Assembly (NCBI GenBank): GCA_026984795.1
Contig: JALSRK010000024.1
Location: 310,001-374,000 of the forward strand
From: Solibacteraceae bacterium
GTDB taxonomy: Bacteria > Acidobacteriota > Terriglobia > Bryobacterales > Bryobacteraceae
Length of the DNA: 64,000 nucleotides
Reading direction: 5' to 3'
Shown here: piece after piece, positions 49,101 through 57,814 of the stretch
How the letters are laid out: the number at the start of each line of letters is the position of its first letter
How positions within the stretch are numbered: position 1 is the first letter of the stretch
Position numbers and translations under genes: made by a program
Notes under the pieces: model-generated
The model's database searches: none
What the model was told of the DNA's origin: nothing
Seen by the model: only the letters and a program-made list of their open reading frames with translations

Positions 49101-49416
49101 GGTCCACATTCAACGTGAGGCTCTGGTCGGCCTGGAGCTGTACATCGGTCTGGGTGAAGGTCTTGAAGCCTGGTGCTTCGACGCTGATGATATAGTCGGC
49201 TGGACGGAGCGCCGGAAGCACGTACCGGCCGCCCGCGTCGGTGACGGTCCGTCTTTCGAATCCGGTGGCGGTTTCCTTCGCTTTCACCACGGCGCCGGCG
49301 ATGACGGCGCCGCTCGGATCGCGCACCAGTCCAGTGATCTGACCGACCTGTTGGGCGGAAAGGCCGATGGCGAGCGCCCCGGTAAGGGCGAGCGCACAGA
49401 GAGCCTGCCTTGTCAT
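46141..49416 (-). CDS. Oar-like TonB-dependent outer-membrane protein
   Basis: 1091 residues with a signal peptide (MTRQALCALALTGALAIGLSAQQ) and Shine-Dalgarno AAGGAAGGGG. The domain order is complete: carboxypeptidase-regulatory-like domain (GQITGLVRDPSGAVIAGAVV), plug (VVDLPLDGRNVATLTTLV ... RLDGGNNQDFY ... FSIQTSNYSAAFGNNAGAVVNVVT) and a barrel of about 800 residues ending in HASSSV-frame-free QLGLKIMF. This is the Oar/TonB type expanded in Acidobacteria, thought to take up large organic or peptide ligands. Two inverted repeats lie upstream. Confidence 0.93.
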   Translation of the reverse strand: MTRQALCALALTGALAIGLSAQQVGQITGLVRDPSGAVIAGAVVKAKETATGFERRTVTDAGGRYVLPALRPADYIISVEAPGFKTFTQTDVQLQADQSLTLNVDLELGDVTETVEVTAAVPLVDTSTSTIREVVDRDRVVDLPLDGRNVATLTTLVAGTVVAPSAGVNQGLSKTAPGGVVISSNGSRQGGVSYRLDGGNNQDFYTNINQPFPFPDAVQEFSIQTSNYSAAFGNNAGAVVNVVTRSGTNEYHGTLFGFVRNRSLNAKNFFARRKSFLKRSQFGVSGGGPVVLPGYDGHDKTFFFLGWQGTRLRDQRSSDNAFVPTDSQLKGDFTQCGAPCSTPIRDPDGGFFPNNQIPVQRFDPASVKLTENYLPRGTGDGLVFFSGGAIKRDTDEGVAKVDHQLTASDRISGRYFIQHFRNAGIFDNNNLLTYRDSSRIRSQNAVISETHIFSPTLLNEFHFTYNRVHASRRPPSGVPNVNDFGLNIFQPEPKAIQNIGVSGFFSFGDNPMAKFVRNGFEWTDQVSWIRGRHHFTFGGSAARERVDIVNQFRQPGTFNFSGDVTGLATADFLLGRLRQFRQGSGEFKNNRNTFIAFFAQDDIKVNSRLTINLGLRYEPFFPWREERNRVEQFRPVDFQDGFRSTVFRNAPPGLRFPGDPGFIENGAKGDHNNLAPRVGFAWDVFGDGRTSVRGGAGLFYDQREQGIINNQVVDVTPFSTQLLLIEPEGPFSNPFRNRENPFPAPPPNADSPFPLPVVAVGYAGRATTPVSYNWNLTVEREVAPNWLARVAYVGSHGSHQRRLLELNPAVFVPGVDAEGRPISTTANTDSRRIFAPYFSSIRQHTPDGNSSYHSLQLGLNKRFSQGFTILANYTISKSLDIQPPGASGAGDNGRPPTLPYNVPNNRKFDSGPSDFDHTHRFVTSYVWDLPDFIRGDNAALKKLLNGWQYTGTFTFQTGSPLTILSGRDNSLTGIGLDRAILTGRDPARPDGADRTQSFFNQAAFAVNPTGTFGNVGKGRFRGPNLAVWNMGVFKNTAIGERIHTQFRAEFFNAFNRVNFNNPGTTVRSGNFGKILSAREPRIIQLGLKIMF

Positions 49417-49434
49417 ACTAACCCCTTCCTTTCC

Positions 49435-49471
49435 GGAAGTGAGTTCTCCCGCCGGGCTTCAACTCACTTCC
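49435..49471. promoter_or_regulatory. 11-bp inverted repeat in the leader of the Oar-like gene
   Basis: GGAAGTGAGTT (49435-49445) and AACTCACTTCC (49461-49471) are perfect complements with 15 nt between them. They lie 20-55 nt before the ATG, next to a possible -10 (TATCTT, minus strand 49480-49475). They could be an operator at the start site or an mRNA hairpin. Confidence 0.5.
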
Positions 49472-49518
49472 ACTAAGATATGCAAGCCCAGGCAGCGCCG
49501 CGTGATGGGCGGGCGGGT

Positions 49519-49548
49519 ATTGTTACGCTCGGCCTCCCGCGTAACAAT
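49519..49548. promoter_or_regulatory. 10-bp inverted repeat upstream of the Oar-like gene
   Basis: ATTGTTACGC and GCGTAACAAT are perfect complements with a 10-nt spacer, a geometry usual for a dimeric regulator. They are about 50-80 bp upstream of the presumed start of transcription. Confidence 0.55.
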
Positions 49549-49601
49549 TCTCTAAAAGATTGAATGCAGGACTTATTCAGGTCGATCCGGCCGCAGATTT
49601 G

Positions 49602-50282
49602 TTACCGGGCGGCGATCTTCGAGTATGCTCCAAGGACCGGACCGGGAGGGCCCGGCTTCGAGTCGCCGTCCCGCAAACCGCTTCCCACTCGGGCGATCCG
49701 CTCGTAGACCTTGCGGATCAGCCGCTCCCAGAGGGTTTCGGGCGCCGGGTCGAAAATCGTGGCCAGATCCACGTCGAAGACATACCAGGCGCCCACCGCA
49801 ATCTCACGGTCCAACTGGCCCGGTCCCCAGCCGGCATAGCCGAGATAGACGCGCAGCTCGAGCGGGCCCTTGCCCTCGTTGACGGCCTTTTCAAGAAGCT
49901 CGAGGTCGCCGACCAGGTAGACGTCGTCCCGCACGTGCTTGGCGCCCTTCTCAGGCTTTTCGTCGAAGCGGATGAGGGCCAGGGCGCCGGTGGGCATCAC
50001 CGGCCCGCCTTCGTAGAGCGGATCCCTGCGGTCCTTCAGAGGCTCGGCGCGGGGGAACATGCGGCGCAGGGGGGCGTCGGTGGGCCGGTTGAGGATCACC
50101 CCCATGGCGCCCTTTTCGTCGTAATGGGCAAGGAGGACCACCGTGTGAAGGAAGTTGGGGTCGCCCAGGCTCTTGCTGGCCACCAGCACCCTTCCCTTCG
50201 CCGGCTCGCGCACGAGCGCCACCTGAGCGGAGAGCGGAAAGGCGAGAGCGGCCAGCACAAGACAGACGCCCCACCGTCTCAT
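49602..50282 (-). CDS. YqgE/AlgH (UPF0301) family protein with signal peptide
   Basis: 226 residues from the ATG at 50282. After MRRWGVCLVLAALAFPLSAQ the UPF0301 core follows: RVLVASKSLGDPNFLHTVVLLAHYDEKGAMGVILNRPTDAPL, YEGGPVMPTGALALIRF, LELRVYLGYAGWGPGQLDREI and GAWYVFDVDLATIF. YqgE proteins usually have no leader and are cytoplasmic; this one looks exported. A short extension follows the core. The molecular role of the family is not established. Confidence 0.88.
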   Translation of the reverse strand: MRRWGVCLVLAALAFPLSAQVALVREPAKGRVLVASKSLGDPNFLHTVVLLAHYDEKGAMGVILNRPTDAPLRRMFPRAEPLKDRRDPLYEGGPVMPTGALALIRFDEKPEKGAKHVRDDVYLVGDLELLEKAVNEGKGPLELRVYLGYAGWGPGQLDREIAVGAWYVFDVDLATIFDPAPETLWERLIRKVYERIARVGSGLRDGDSKPGPPGPVLGAYSKIAAR

Positions 50283-50351
50283 GACACTATTATTCCCCAA
50301 CGCCCGCCGGAATGATAGCCGCGGGCGGGACGCCGGCGTGCGCCCCGGACG

Positions 50352-50357
50352 TATAAT
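50352..50357 (+). promoter_or_regulatory. Perfect -10 (TATAAT), leaderless Gfo/Idh transcript
   Basis: TATAAT ends 6 nt before the ATG at 50364, so the predicted transcription start coincides with the first base of the start codon. No Shine-Dalgarno exists. Confidence 0.55.
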
Positions 50358-50363
50358 CCGGCT

Positions 50364-51539
<1,176 letters not shown>

Positions 51540-51594
51540 CGTTACCGCTTCGCCGCCGCGTCCCCGCTCCCGGAGCCGCCCGCCGGGCGTTGGG

Positions 51595-51600
51595 TATACT
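51595..51600 (+). promoter_or_regulatory. Candidate -10 (TATACT), leaderless ROK transcript
   Basis: TATACT ends 8 nt before the ATG at 51609. The transcript would begin at or within two bases of the start codon. Confidence 0.5.
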
Positions 51601-51608
51601 AGCCGGTT

Positions 51609-52577
51609 ATGCTGGCGTTAGGATTGGACATCGGCGGGACCCGGATCAAGGCCGGGCTGGTGGACGAAAAGGGCAAGATGGTGCGCCAGGAGACGGCCGA
51701 AACACCGATCGTACCGGCTGAGTTCCGCGCCGCGGTGGGCAGCCTGATCGAGGCGCTGGGGCCGGAAGCGGCCGGCGTGGCGGGAGCCGGCGTCGCCTGC
51801 AAGGGCGTAGTCGATTACGAGACGACGCGCATCAACGTGCTGCCCGGGCTGCTGCGGCCGCTCGAAGGCGAATACCTGCGGGACCTGATCCCCATCCGCG
51901 GGCCCGTTTACGCCGACAACGACGCCAAGGTGGCGATGGTCGGCGAGATGGTCTGGGGCGCCGCCCGGGGCAAGCGCGACGCCATCATGCTGACGCTGGG
52001 CACCGGCGTCGGCGGGGCCGTCGTCGCCAACGGCAAGATGGTCCGGGGCGTGGCCGGCGTGGCAGGTCACCTGGGCCACGTGACGACGATGACCGACGGG
52101 CCGATCTGCATCTGCGGCAACCACGGCTGCATCGAGAGCCTCTTCTCGGCCGACGCCATCGAGAGCGAAGCTTTCCGCATCGTCCACAACGGCTGCGTCT
52201 CTTCGCTCACTGACGAGTTCCGCGACCGCCCCGGCGAGGTTACCTGCAAGGACGTCTTCGAGCACGCCGCCCGCGGCGACAAGGCGGCGCGCACCATCAT
52301 CGACCGCGCCATCCGCCATCTGGGAGCCGCCATCGCCGGGCTGCTGCACGTGCTGGATCCAGAAGTGGTCATCCTGGGCGGCCAGATCGTCGAGGCCGGC
52401 GAGGCGCTGCTCGATCCCCTCCGCCGCGAGGTCTGGTGGCGGAGCGAGGGTCTGCTGCAGCGCCACGTGCCGATCGTCGTCCAGCAGGTGAAGGACCGCA
52501 CCGGCATCACCGGCGGCGCGGCCCTGGTCTTCTCGGAGTTGGGCCGCCGCGAATGGCAGGCGACCGAGGCGGAGTGA
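51609..52577 (+). CDS. ROK-family sugar kinase (glucokinase-like)
   Basis: 322 residues. The ATP-binding start LALGLDIGGTRIKAGLVDEKG, the substrate region AGHLGH and the ROK zinc motif CICGNHGCIESL are all present, with LTLGTGVGGAVVANGKMVRG. It phosphorylates glucose or a similar hexose; some ROK proteins are repressors, but no HTH precedes the kinase fold here. It follows the Gfo/Idh gene by 70 bp with its own promoter. Confidence 0.92.
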   Translation: MLALGLDIGGTRIKAGLVDEKGKMVRQETAETPIVPAEFRAAVGSLIEALGPEAAGVAGAGVACKGVVDYETTRINVLPGLLRPLEGEYLRDLIPIRGPVYADNDAKVAMVGEMVWGAARGKRDAIMLTLGTGVGGAVVANGKMVRGVAGVAGHLGHVTTMTDGPICICGNHGCIESLFSADAIESEAFRIVHNGCVSSLTDEFRDRPGEVTCKDVFEHAARGDKAARTIIDRAIRHLGAAIAGLLHVLDPEVVILGGQIVEAGEALLDPLRREVWWRSEGLLQRHVPIVVQQVKDRTGITGGAALVFSELGRREWQATEAE

Positions 52578-52609
52578 GGGCCGATCCGGCGTCCCTACTT
52601 CCAGCGCAC

Positions 52610-53836
52610 CTACAACACGTCGGCGAACGAGCGCCGCAGCCGGTAGAAGAAGGCGTGGCCGAGAACGAAGACCGCCCCCGCGACCAGCCACAGCTCTACC
52701 AGGGGCCCGACGGCCGGCGGCGTCCCCTCGAGCAGACAGGCCCGGAAACCGCTGACGAGGATATAGACAGGGTTGTGCGAGAGCACCGGGACGGCCGCCG
52801 CCGGCAGTGAGGCTTCCGGGTAGCAGATCGGCGTCAAGAAGAACCACAGCGTCAGCAGATAGCCGATCACCTGTCCCAGGTCGCGGACGAAGACCCCGGC
52901 CGCGGCCAGCAGCCACGCAATTCCCAAGGTGAACAGGAACTGGGGGGCGACGAGCGCCGGCAGCCAAAGCGCCGTCAGGGGAATCGCGTCGCGGGAGACG
53001 AGCAGGAACACGGCGAAGACGGCCACGGCGAACGCCTGGGTCACCAGCCCGGCGATGGCCAGGTTCACCGGCAGGATCTCGATGGGGAACACGAGCTTCT
53101 TGACGAAGCTCCGGTACTCGAGCACGATGCCCGGCGCCCGGCCGGCGGCTTCGGCGAACGGCAGCCAGGGAAGCATTCCGGCCAGGAAGTAGAGGGCGAA
53201 GCCGGCGCGGGAGGGATCCCCGCCAAAGCGCGTGCGCAGGACGATGCCGAAGACGAAGAAATAGGTCGCCATCAGCAGCAGCGGGTTCAGCACCGTCCAG
53301 GCGGCGTCGCCGATAGAGCCGCGGTAACGGGAGGCGATGTCGCGGCGGACCATCGAGCGGATCAAGGACCGGTTCTCTAGAATGGTCCGGAACGGATAAT
53401 GAAGGGCCTTGCCCAGGGCCCCGCCCAAGCGGCGGCGGCGAAGGCCAGCGACCGTCGCCGGGCGGCACTCGGTGAGCGAGGCGCGTCCCTCGGCCACCGT
53501 GCATTCCACCAGCAGGAACTCGGCGCCTCGGGCATAGAACCAGCCGTGCTCGCGGCCGAGGAGCGAGACGTAGACGTGATAGCGGCCTTTCTCAGGAGGA
53601 AGTTCGACGCTCAGCTCGAAGACTCCCCTCTCTCCGGCCCCGATGGCGCGCGGCAGCCGATGCCACTCGCCCTCGGCGATGAACAGGTCCGAGTCGGGAT
53701 CGAACAACTGCCAGCCGAGGTGGATCCCATCGGGGGACCATGTCTCGCCGGAGCGGTTCTCGACGGTGAAGGCGAGATCCAGGCGCCGCCGGCCGGCGTC
53801 CAGAGAGCAGCGCACGTCCTGGAAGCGGACCTTCAT
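52610..53836 (-). CDS. ABC-2 polysaccharide-export permease with N-terminal beta-sandwich domain
   Basis: 408 residues from the ATG at 53836, ATGA-coupled to the upstream GT-methyltransferase. Residues 1-120 are a beta-sandwich (LDLAFTVENRSGETWSPDGIHLGWQLFD ... LPRAIGAGERGVFELSVELPPEKGRYHVYVSLLGREHGWF) of the kind that ends Wzt-type ATPases or accompanies surface-sugar enzymes. The rest is the Wzm-type permease with six membrane helices (MVRRDIASRYRGSIGDAAWTVLNPLLLMATYFFVFGIV, FALYFLAGMLPWLPF, WFFLTPICYPEASLP). It should export a lipid-linked glycan. No ATPase subunit is adjacent. Confidence 0.85.
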   Translation of the reverse strand: MKVRFQDVRCSLDAGRRRLDLAFTVENRSGETWSPDGIHLGWQLFDPDSDLFIAEGEWHRLPRAIGAGERGVFELSVELPPEKGRYHVYVSLLGREHGWFYARGAEFLLVECTVAEGRASLTECRPATVAGLRRRRLGGALGKALHYPFRTILENRSLIRSMVRRDIASRYRGSIGDAAWTVLNPLLLMATYFFVFGIVLRTRFGGDPSRAGFALYFLAGMLPWLPFAEAAGRAPGIVLEYRSFVKKLVFPIEILPVNLAIAGLVTQAFAVAVFAVFLLVSRDAIPLTALWLPALVAPQFLFTLGIAWLLAAAGVFVRDLGQVIGYLLTLWFFLTPICYPEASLPAAAVPVLSHNPVYILVSGFRACLLEGTPPAVGPLVELWLVAGAVFVLGHAFFYRLRRSFADVL

Positions 53837-55842
53837 CCGTCGTAGAGCCAGTCCGGGTAGCGGACGCGGACGGGGCCCGTCTTCCGGCCCACGGCGTAGA
53901 TGCCGTCGCCGCGCAGGTCGGTTTCCAAGTTGTAGCGCTCGAGCAGGTGCCGCACCCAATAGTGCTCCGGCCGCGGCTCGTCGCGGAACGGGCCGGTCTC
54001 GATCCGCTCGACCTCGAAGCCGGCCTCGATCAGCAACCGAGCGATCTCCTTGGCCGTGTACTCCCGGGCGTGCCGGGCCCCGGCGTCCTTTTCGCCCCCG
54101 TCACGGGGGCGCAGGTAGGCGGGGAACAGCCCCGGGTGGTAGCCCAGCAGCACCGCCCCAATGGCCCGCAGCGAGGCGATGTTGGGCGTCGTCAGCACCA
54201 GGTGGCCGCCCGGCCGCAGGATGCGGTTGATCTCGGCCATCATGTGCATGGGGTCGCGCTGCAGGTGCTCGATCAGCTCGCAGCAGAGCACGGTGGAGAA
54301 GTGTTCGTCCGGGTAGGGGAAGGGGTCGCGCTCGGCGTCGAAGAGGTCGATCACGCAGGTGAACTTTCGTCCGTCCTTGGCCGTGACCTCCTTGACGTCC
54401 CGCTTGCCCGCCTCGCCATAGTAGCAGCCGCGCACCTCGCCGTAACCCAGCTCGAAGTGCAGCGCCGGGGTGATCTGCATGTAGGCCCCCATCTCGAGGA
54501 TCCGGTCTCCGGCGCCGCCCCGGGGGGTGATGGCGAGCGTCTTCGCCAGGCGGTCCACGTGGGTCTCGACGTACTTGCGGGCGCCTTCCTCGGGTGGACA
54601 CCAGTCGAGGACCGCCTTCTTCGGCGCTTCCCCGGAGGGCGCTTCTTCTTCGGCGGTTTCTTCCGCGCGCCGCTCCGGCTGGGGAGCGGGAGCCGGCAGC
54701 GGCTCAGCGGGCTTCCACTCGCCGCCCTCGGCGACGGCGCGGGCGAAGTCGATGTAGCGGCGGGCGGCGATCGGCCAACTGCACTGCGTCTCGACCCACC
54801 GGCGCGCCTGCCGGCCCAGCGTCCGGCGGACCTCGGGCCGCGCGACGAGCAGGTTCAAGTACTCGAAGATCAGGTCTTCTTCGGCCGGCCCGGGCGGAAC
54901 CTTCAGGCACACTTCGTCCGGCAGCTCGGCGAAGGCTCCGACTTCGGAGACGATCGCCGCCCGGCCCAGCCCCAGCGCCCGCAGCAGGGTGCCGGAGGAT
55001 TCGCCCACCGTCGGGTAGCGCAGGTTCAGCACCACGTCGCAGGCGGCGATGAAGCCGTTGAGATCCTGTTCGGAAACGAAGCCCAGCAGGCGGACCGAGT
55101 CTTCCAACTCCAGTGAAGTGAGCAGAGCGGGGATGTTCAGCTCCGGGTGGGGCTCGCCGGTGAGGATCATCTTCGCCCGCGGCTCCAGGCGCACCAGCCG
55201 CCGGAAAGCGCGCAGGCACTCGGGGATCCGCTTGTAGGGCTTCAGGAAGCCGAAAATGCCGGCCAGCGGCGTGGCCTCGTCGAGGCCGAGGCGCCCCCGG
55301 TAGGCGTTGCGGTCCGCCTCCGGCAGCCAGGCTCCGTGGGGGATCACCGCCACTGCTCCGGTGAAGCCCGCCTCGCGCACTTTGGCTTCCACGTACCGGC
55401 TGTGCACAATGACGGCTTTGGCGGCCTCCAGCACCCGGCGCAGCATGGGGACGCCGTAGTAGTCCGGACCCGCTTCGCCGGCCCTCACCCGTTTGCCGTG
55501 CTCGAGGGCCCGCGGGCCGCCGTCGTGGGCCAGCTCCTGGAGATAAGCGTCCCAGTCGTTGCGCTTGATGGTGATCTCGGCGATCAGATGGTGCAGGTTC
55601 GCCTCGTGCAGGACGACGATGCCGGGGTGAGCGAGCGCCGCCCGGTAGGCGCCTTCGTGACAGGCGTTGTTGCCGATCTGGTAGATACAGGCGTCGTAGC
55701 GGCCCGGGTCGAAGCCCTCCGGAGCCGCCTCGAAGGTTTCGATTCCGGCAAGATGGCGCAGCTCGTCCACCAGAGCCTGGGAGTAATCGGCGATTCCGCT
55801 CTTGGATGGAGGAAGAGGTGAGAAGAACGCCAGGCGCATCAT
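53833..55842 (-). CDS. Glycosyltransferase-methyltransferase fusion
   Basis: 669 residues. Residues 1-375 are a GT-B glycosyltransferase of family 4 (FFSPLPPSKSGIADYSQALVDEL, FGFLKPYKRIPECLRAFRRLV, LGFVSEQDLNGFIAACDVVLNLRYPTVGESSGT). A Pro/Glu-rich linker follows to about 415. The C-terminal part is a class I methyltransferase (ILEMGAYMQITPAL, VIDLFDAERDPFPYPDEHFSTVLCCELIEHL, INRILRPGGHLVLTTPNIASL). It would add and then methylate, or modify, a sugar in one surface glycan. It is coupled to the permease gene and preceded by DUF3108. Confidence 0.9.
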   Translation of the reverse strand: MMRLAFFSPLPPSKSGIADYSQALVDELRHLAGIETFEAAPEGFDPGRYDACIYQIGNNACHEGAYRAALAHPGIVVLHEANLHHLIAEITIKRNDWDAYLQELAHDGGPRALEHGKRVRAGEAGPDYYGVPMLRRVLEAAKAVIVHSRYVEAKVREAGFTGAVAVIPHGAWLPEADRNAYRGRLGLDEATPLAGIFGFLKPYKRIPECLRAFRRLVRLEPRAKMILTGEPHPELNIPALLTSLELEDSVRLLGFVSEQDLNGFIAACDVVLNLRYPTVGESSGTLLRALGLGRAAIVSEVGAFAELPDEVCLKVPPGPAEEDLIFEYLNLLVARPEVRRTLGRQARRWVETQCSWPIAARRYIDFARAVAEGGEWKPAEPLPAPAPQPERRAEETAEEEAPSGEAPKKAVLDWCPPEEGARKYVETHVDRLAKTLAITPRGGAGDRILEMGAYMQITPALHFELGYGEVRGCYYGEAGKRDVKEVTAKDGRKFTCVIDLFDAERDPFPYPDEHFSTVLCCELIEHLQRDPMHMMAEINRILRPGGHLVLTTPNIASLRAIGAVLLGYHPGLFPAYLRPRDGGEKDAGARHAREYTAKEIARLLIEAGFEVERIETGPFRDEPRPEHYWVRHLLERYNLETDLRGDGIYAVGRKTGPVRVRYPDWLYDG

Positions 55843-55843
55843 C

Positions 55844-56545
55844 TCATTTCGCGGCCAGCTCCATGGTGAAGCTGCCCGGTTCCAGCGGCACGGTGACGCG
55901 CACCGGGGTGCGGGCCTCGTCGCGGGCCACCAGCACGAGAAACGCCGCCTCCGAGGCCGGCCCTTTCACCGAGACGGCGAGCTGGTCGGCCTCGTAGGGC
56001 TTCCCCTTCACTGTCACCGGCTGGCTCCCGGCAGGTTGGAAGCGGACCTGGTAGACGGCCCCGAACACCACTCTTTGCGGAGGCGGGATCCGCCCGCGCG
56101 CCAGCTCCCGGCGGAGGTAGTAGAAGAACGTCAGCGCGTCGCGGCCGCACTCGGGGATTTCCAGGGTTGAGGCGCCGCCTCCGCCGAGGGTCCTCCGCCG
56201 CGCCTGATGGGCCGTCTGGTCGAAGGTGATCTCCTCGTGGGCTTTCCGCTTCCCGTGCTGGGCCTTTTTGAGGAACCGGATCGAGCACAGGTCCTCATCG
56301 GCCGTGGCCTGGTAGTCGTCCAGGACATGGTAGCCGGGAACGGCAGCGTCGATGTGGAAGGCGAACGCCCACTGGGCCCGGCCCTCCTGATCAGGATCCG
56401 AGCGCGCGGCGGAGAACTTCGCCTTGCCCAGGCTGAGACCGCTGGGCCAGTTCACCGAGTATTCCAGGACCTCGCCGGAGGCAAAGGGCATCTGCCCGGC
56501 GGCTGACACAGCCGCCAGGAAAAGCGCGGGAAGGCAATTCCACAT
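55844..56545 (-). CDS. DUF3108 secreted protein
   Basis: 233 residues from the ATG at 56545; the frame is open to 56650. A signal peptide (MWNCLPALFLAAVSAAGQ) leads to the DUF3108 pattern: PFASGEVLEYSVNWPSGLSLGKAKFSAAR, FAFHIDAAVPGYHVLDDYQATADEDLCSIRFLKKAQHGKR, and ALTFFYYLRRELARG. The family is periplasmic or outer-membrane-associated, of unknown function. It ends one base before the GT-methyltransferase start, so it is in the polysaccharide operon. Confidence 0.85.
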   Translation of the reverse strand: MWNCLPALFLAAVSAAGQMPFASGEVLEYSVNWPSGLSLGKAKFSAARSDPDQEGRAQWAFAFHIDAAVPGYHVLDDYQATADEDLCSIRFLKKAQHGKRKAHEEITFDQTAHQARRRTLGGGGASTLEIPECGRDALTFFYYLRRELARGRIPPPQRVVFGAVYQVRFQPAGSQPVTVKGKPYEADQLAVSVKGPASEAAFLVLVARDEARTPVRVTVPLEPGSFTMELAAK

Positions 56546-56547
56546 GA

Positions 56548-57699
56548 TCAGGAAACCGGAACTGACTTTACTGTAAACGATTTGGCGGCCGATTTCCGGG
56601 CGGCGATCTCGTAATAGACCTCCAGAGTGCGGCCGGCGGTGCTCCGCCAACTATAAGAGGCCGCGCGCTGCACGCCGAGACGCTCGATCCGGCTGCGAAG
56701 TTCGGCGTCGATCAGCAGGTCCCGCATCGCCAAAGTCATGTCCCTGGTAGAGGATGGGTCAAAGAGGATGGCGCAGGCGTCGGCCACCTCGGGCACCGCC
56801 GTCGCGTTCGAGCAGGCCACCGCCCGTCCGGACGCCATGGCTTCGAGGATCGGCAGTCCGAAGCCTTCATAAAAGGAGGGGAAAACAAAGATCTCGCAGG
56901 CAGCGTAGAGCCACTTCAGGTCCTCGTCACTCACGAACCCAGTCAAGTGGATCCGCTCCGCCGCCGGGGAGTGCTCGGCGCGCCGGCGGACCTCGCCGCC
57001 CCGCCACCCCTCTTTGCCGACAATGACGAGATGGTGGGGCAGCTCCGGGTAAGCGGCCAGAAGTTTTTCGAAGGCGCAGATCAAGCCGGTCTGGTTCTTG
57101 CGCGGCTGCAGATCGCCAACGGTGAGAATGAAGGGCTGGGCAATGCCGAAACGCCGCCGTACGAATGCGGCCGCCTGCTCCCGGGAACGCGGCCGGTATT
57201 CGGAGGAAACGGCGTTGGGAACCACCAGGACTTTGTCGGGTTCCACGCGATAAGTCCGGAGAATCTCGCGGCGCGAAAACTCGCTGGGGGTCAGCACCCG
57301 CGCCGCCCGCTTGATCGTGCGTTCCACCGTTACGCGTAACTGCGCCACGCGGGCCATGGGGAAAAACTCCGGGTGGTCGACGAAGCTGATGTCATGGACA
57401 CTGACGACGACAGGCACCGGGCAGCCCAGCGGCGCCGTGTATTGGACGTGGATCAGGTCCGGGCAATCTTTCCGCAACCGGTTCGTCAACTCGTAACCGA
57501 GCCGCAGAAAAGGGTTCGGCGCCACGTAGCGGCGGCCGAAACGTTCCGGGATTTCGTGCGCTGCGCCGGGTTCGGAGAGGTAAGTGATGAACTCGGAGCT
57601 GTCGTCCAAAGCAGCGAACCCGTGCAAGAGGTTCTTGATATAGACTTCGTTGCCCGTCAGGTGCCGCCCTATCGCGTGAGCATCAACACAGAAGCGCAT
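56548..57699 (-). CDS. GT4 glycosyltransferase
   Basis: 383 residues. The GT-B fold is complete: MRFCVDAHAIGRHLTGNEVYIKNLLHGF at the acceptor domain, HVQYTAPLGCPVPVVVSVHDISFVDHPEFF, VLTPSEFSRREILRTY, ILTVGDLQPRKNQTGLICAFEKL and the nucleotide-sugar site VFPSFYEGFGLPILEAMASG. The wording is close to mannosyltransferase-type members. It lies 2 bp before the DUF3108 start region on the same strand. Confidence 0.92.
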   Translation of the reverse strand: MRFCVDAHAIGRHLTGNEVYIKNLLHGFAALDDSSEFITYLSEPGAAHEIPERFGRRYVAPNPFLRLGYELTNRLRKDCPDLIHVQYTAPLGCPVPVVVSVHDISFVDHPEFFPMARVAQLRVTVERTIKRAARVLTPSEFSRREILRTYRVEPDKVLVVPNAVSSEYRPRSREQAAAFVRRRFGIAQPFILTVGDLQPRKNQTGLICAFEKLLAAYPELPHHLVIVGKEGWRGGEVRRRAEHSPAAERIHLTGFVSDEDLKWLYAACEIFVFPSFYEGFGLPILEAMASGRAVACSNATAVPEVADACAILFDPSSTRDMTLAMRDLLIDAELRSRIERLGVQRAASYSWRSTAGRTLEVYYEIAARKSAAKSFTVKSVPVS

Positions 57700-57814
57700 G
57701 CGCGTTTCCTATATGAGAGTAGTATAGAGTCCCGTCGGCCGGGAGCGGACGCGAGCGATCGACTGGCAGGCCTAGACTCCTCCTTGCCGTGACAGTGGGC
57801 GGCCCGGAACCTGT

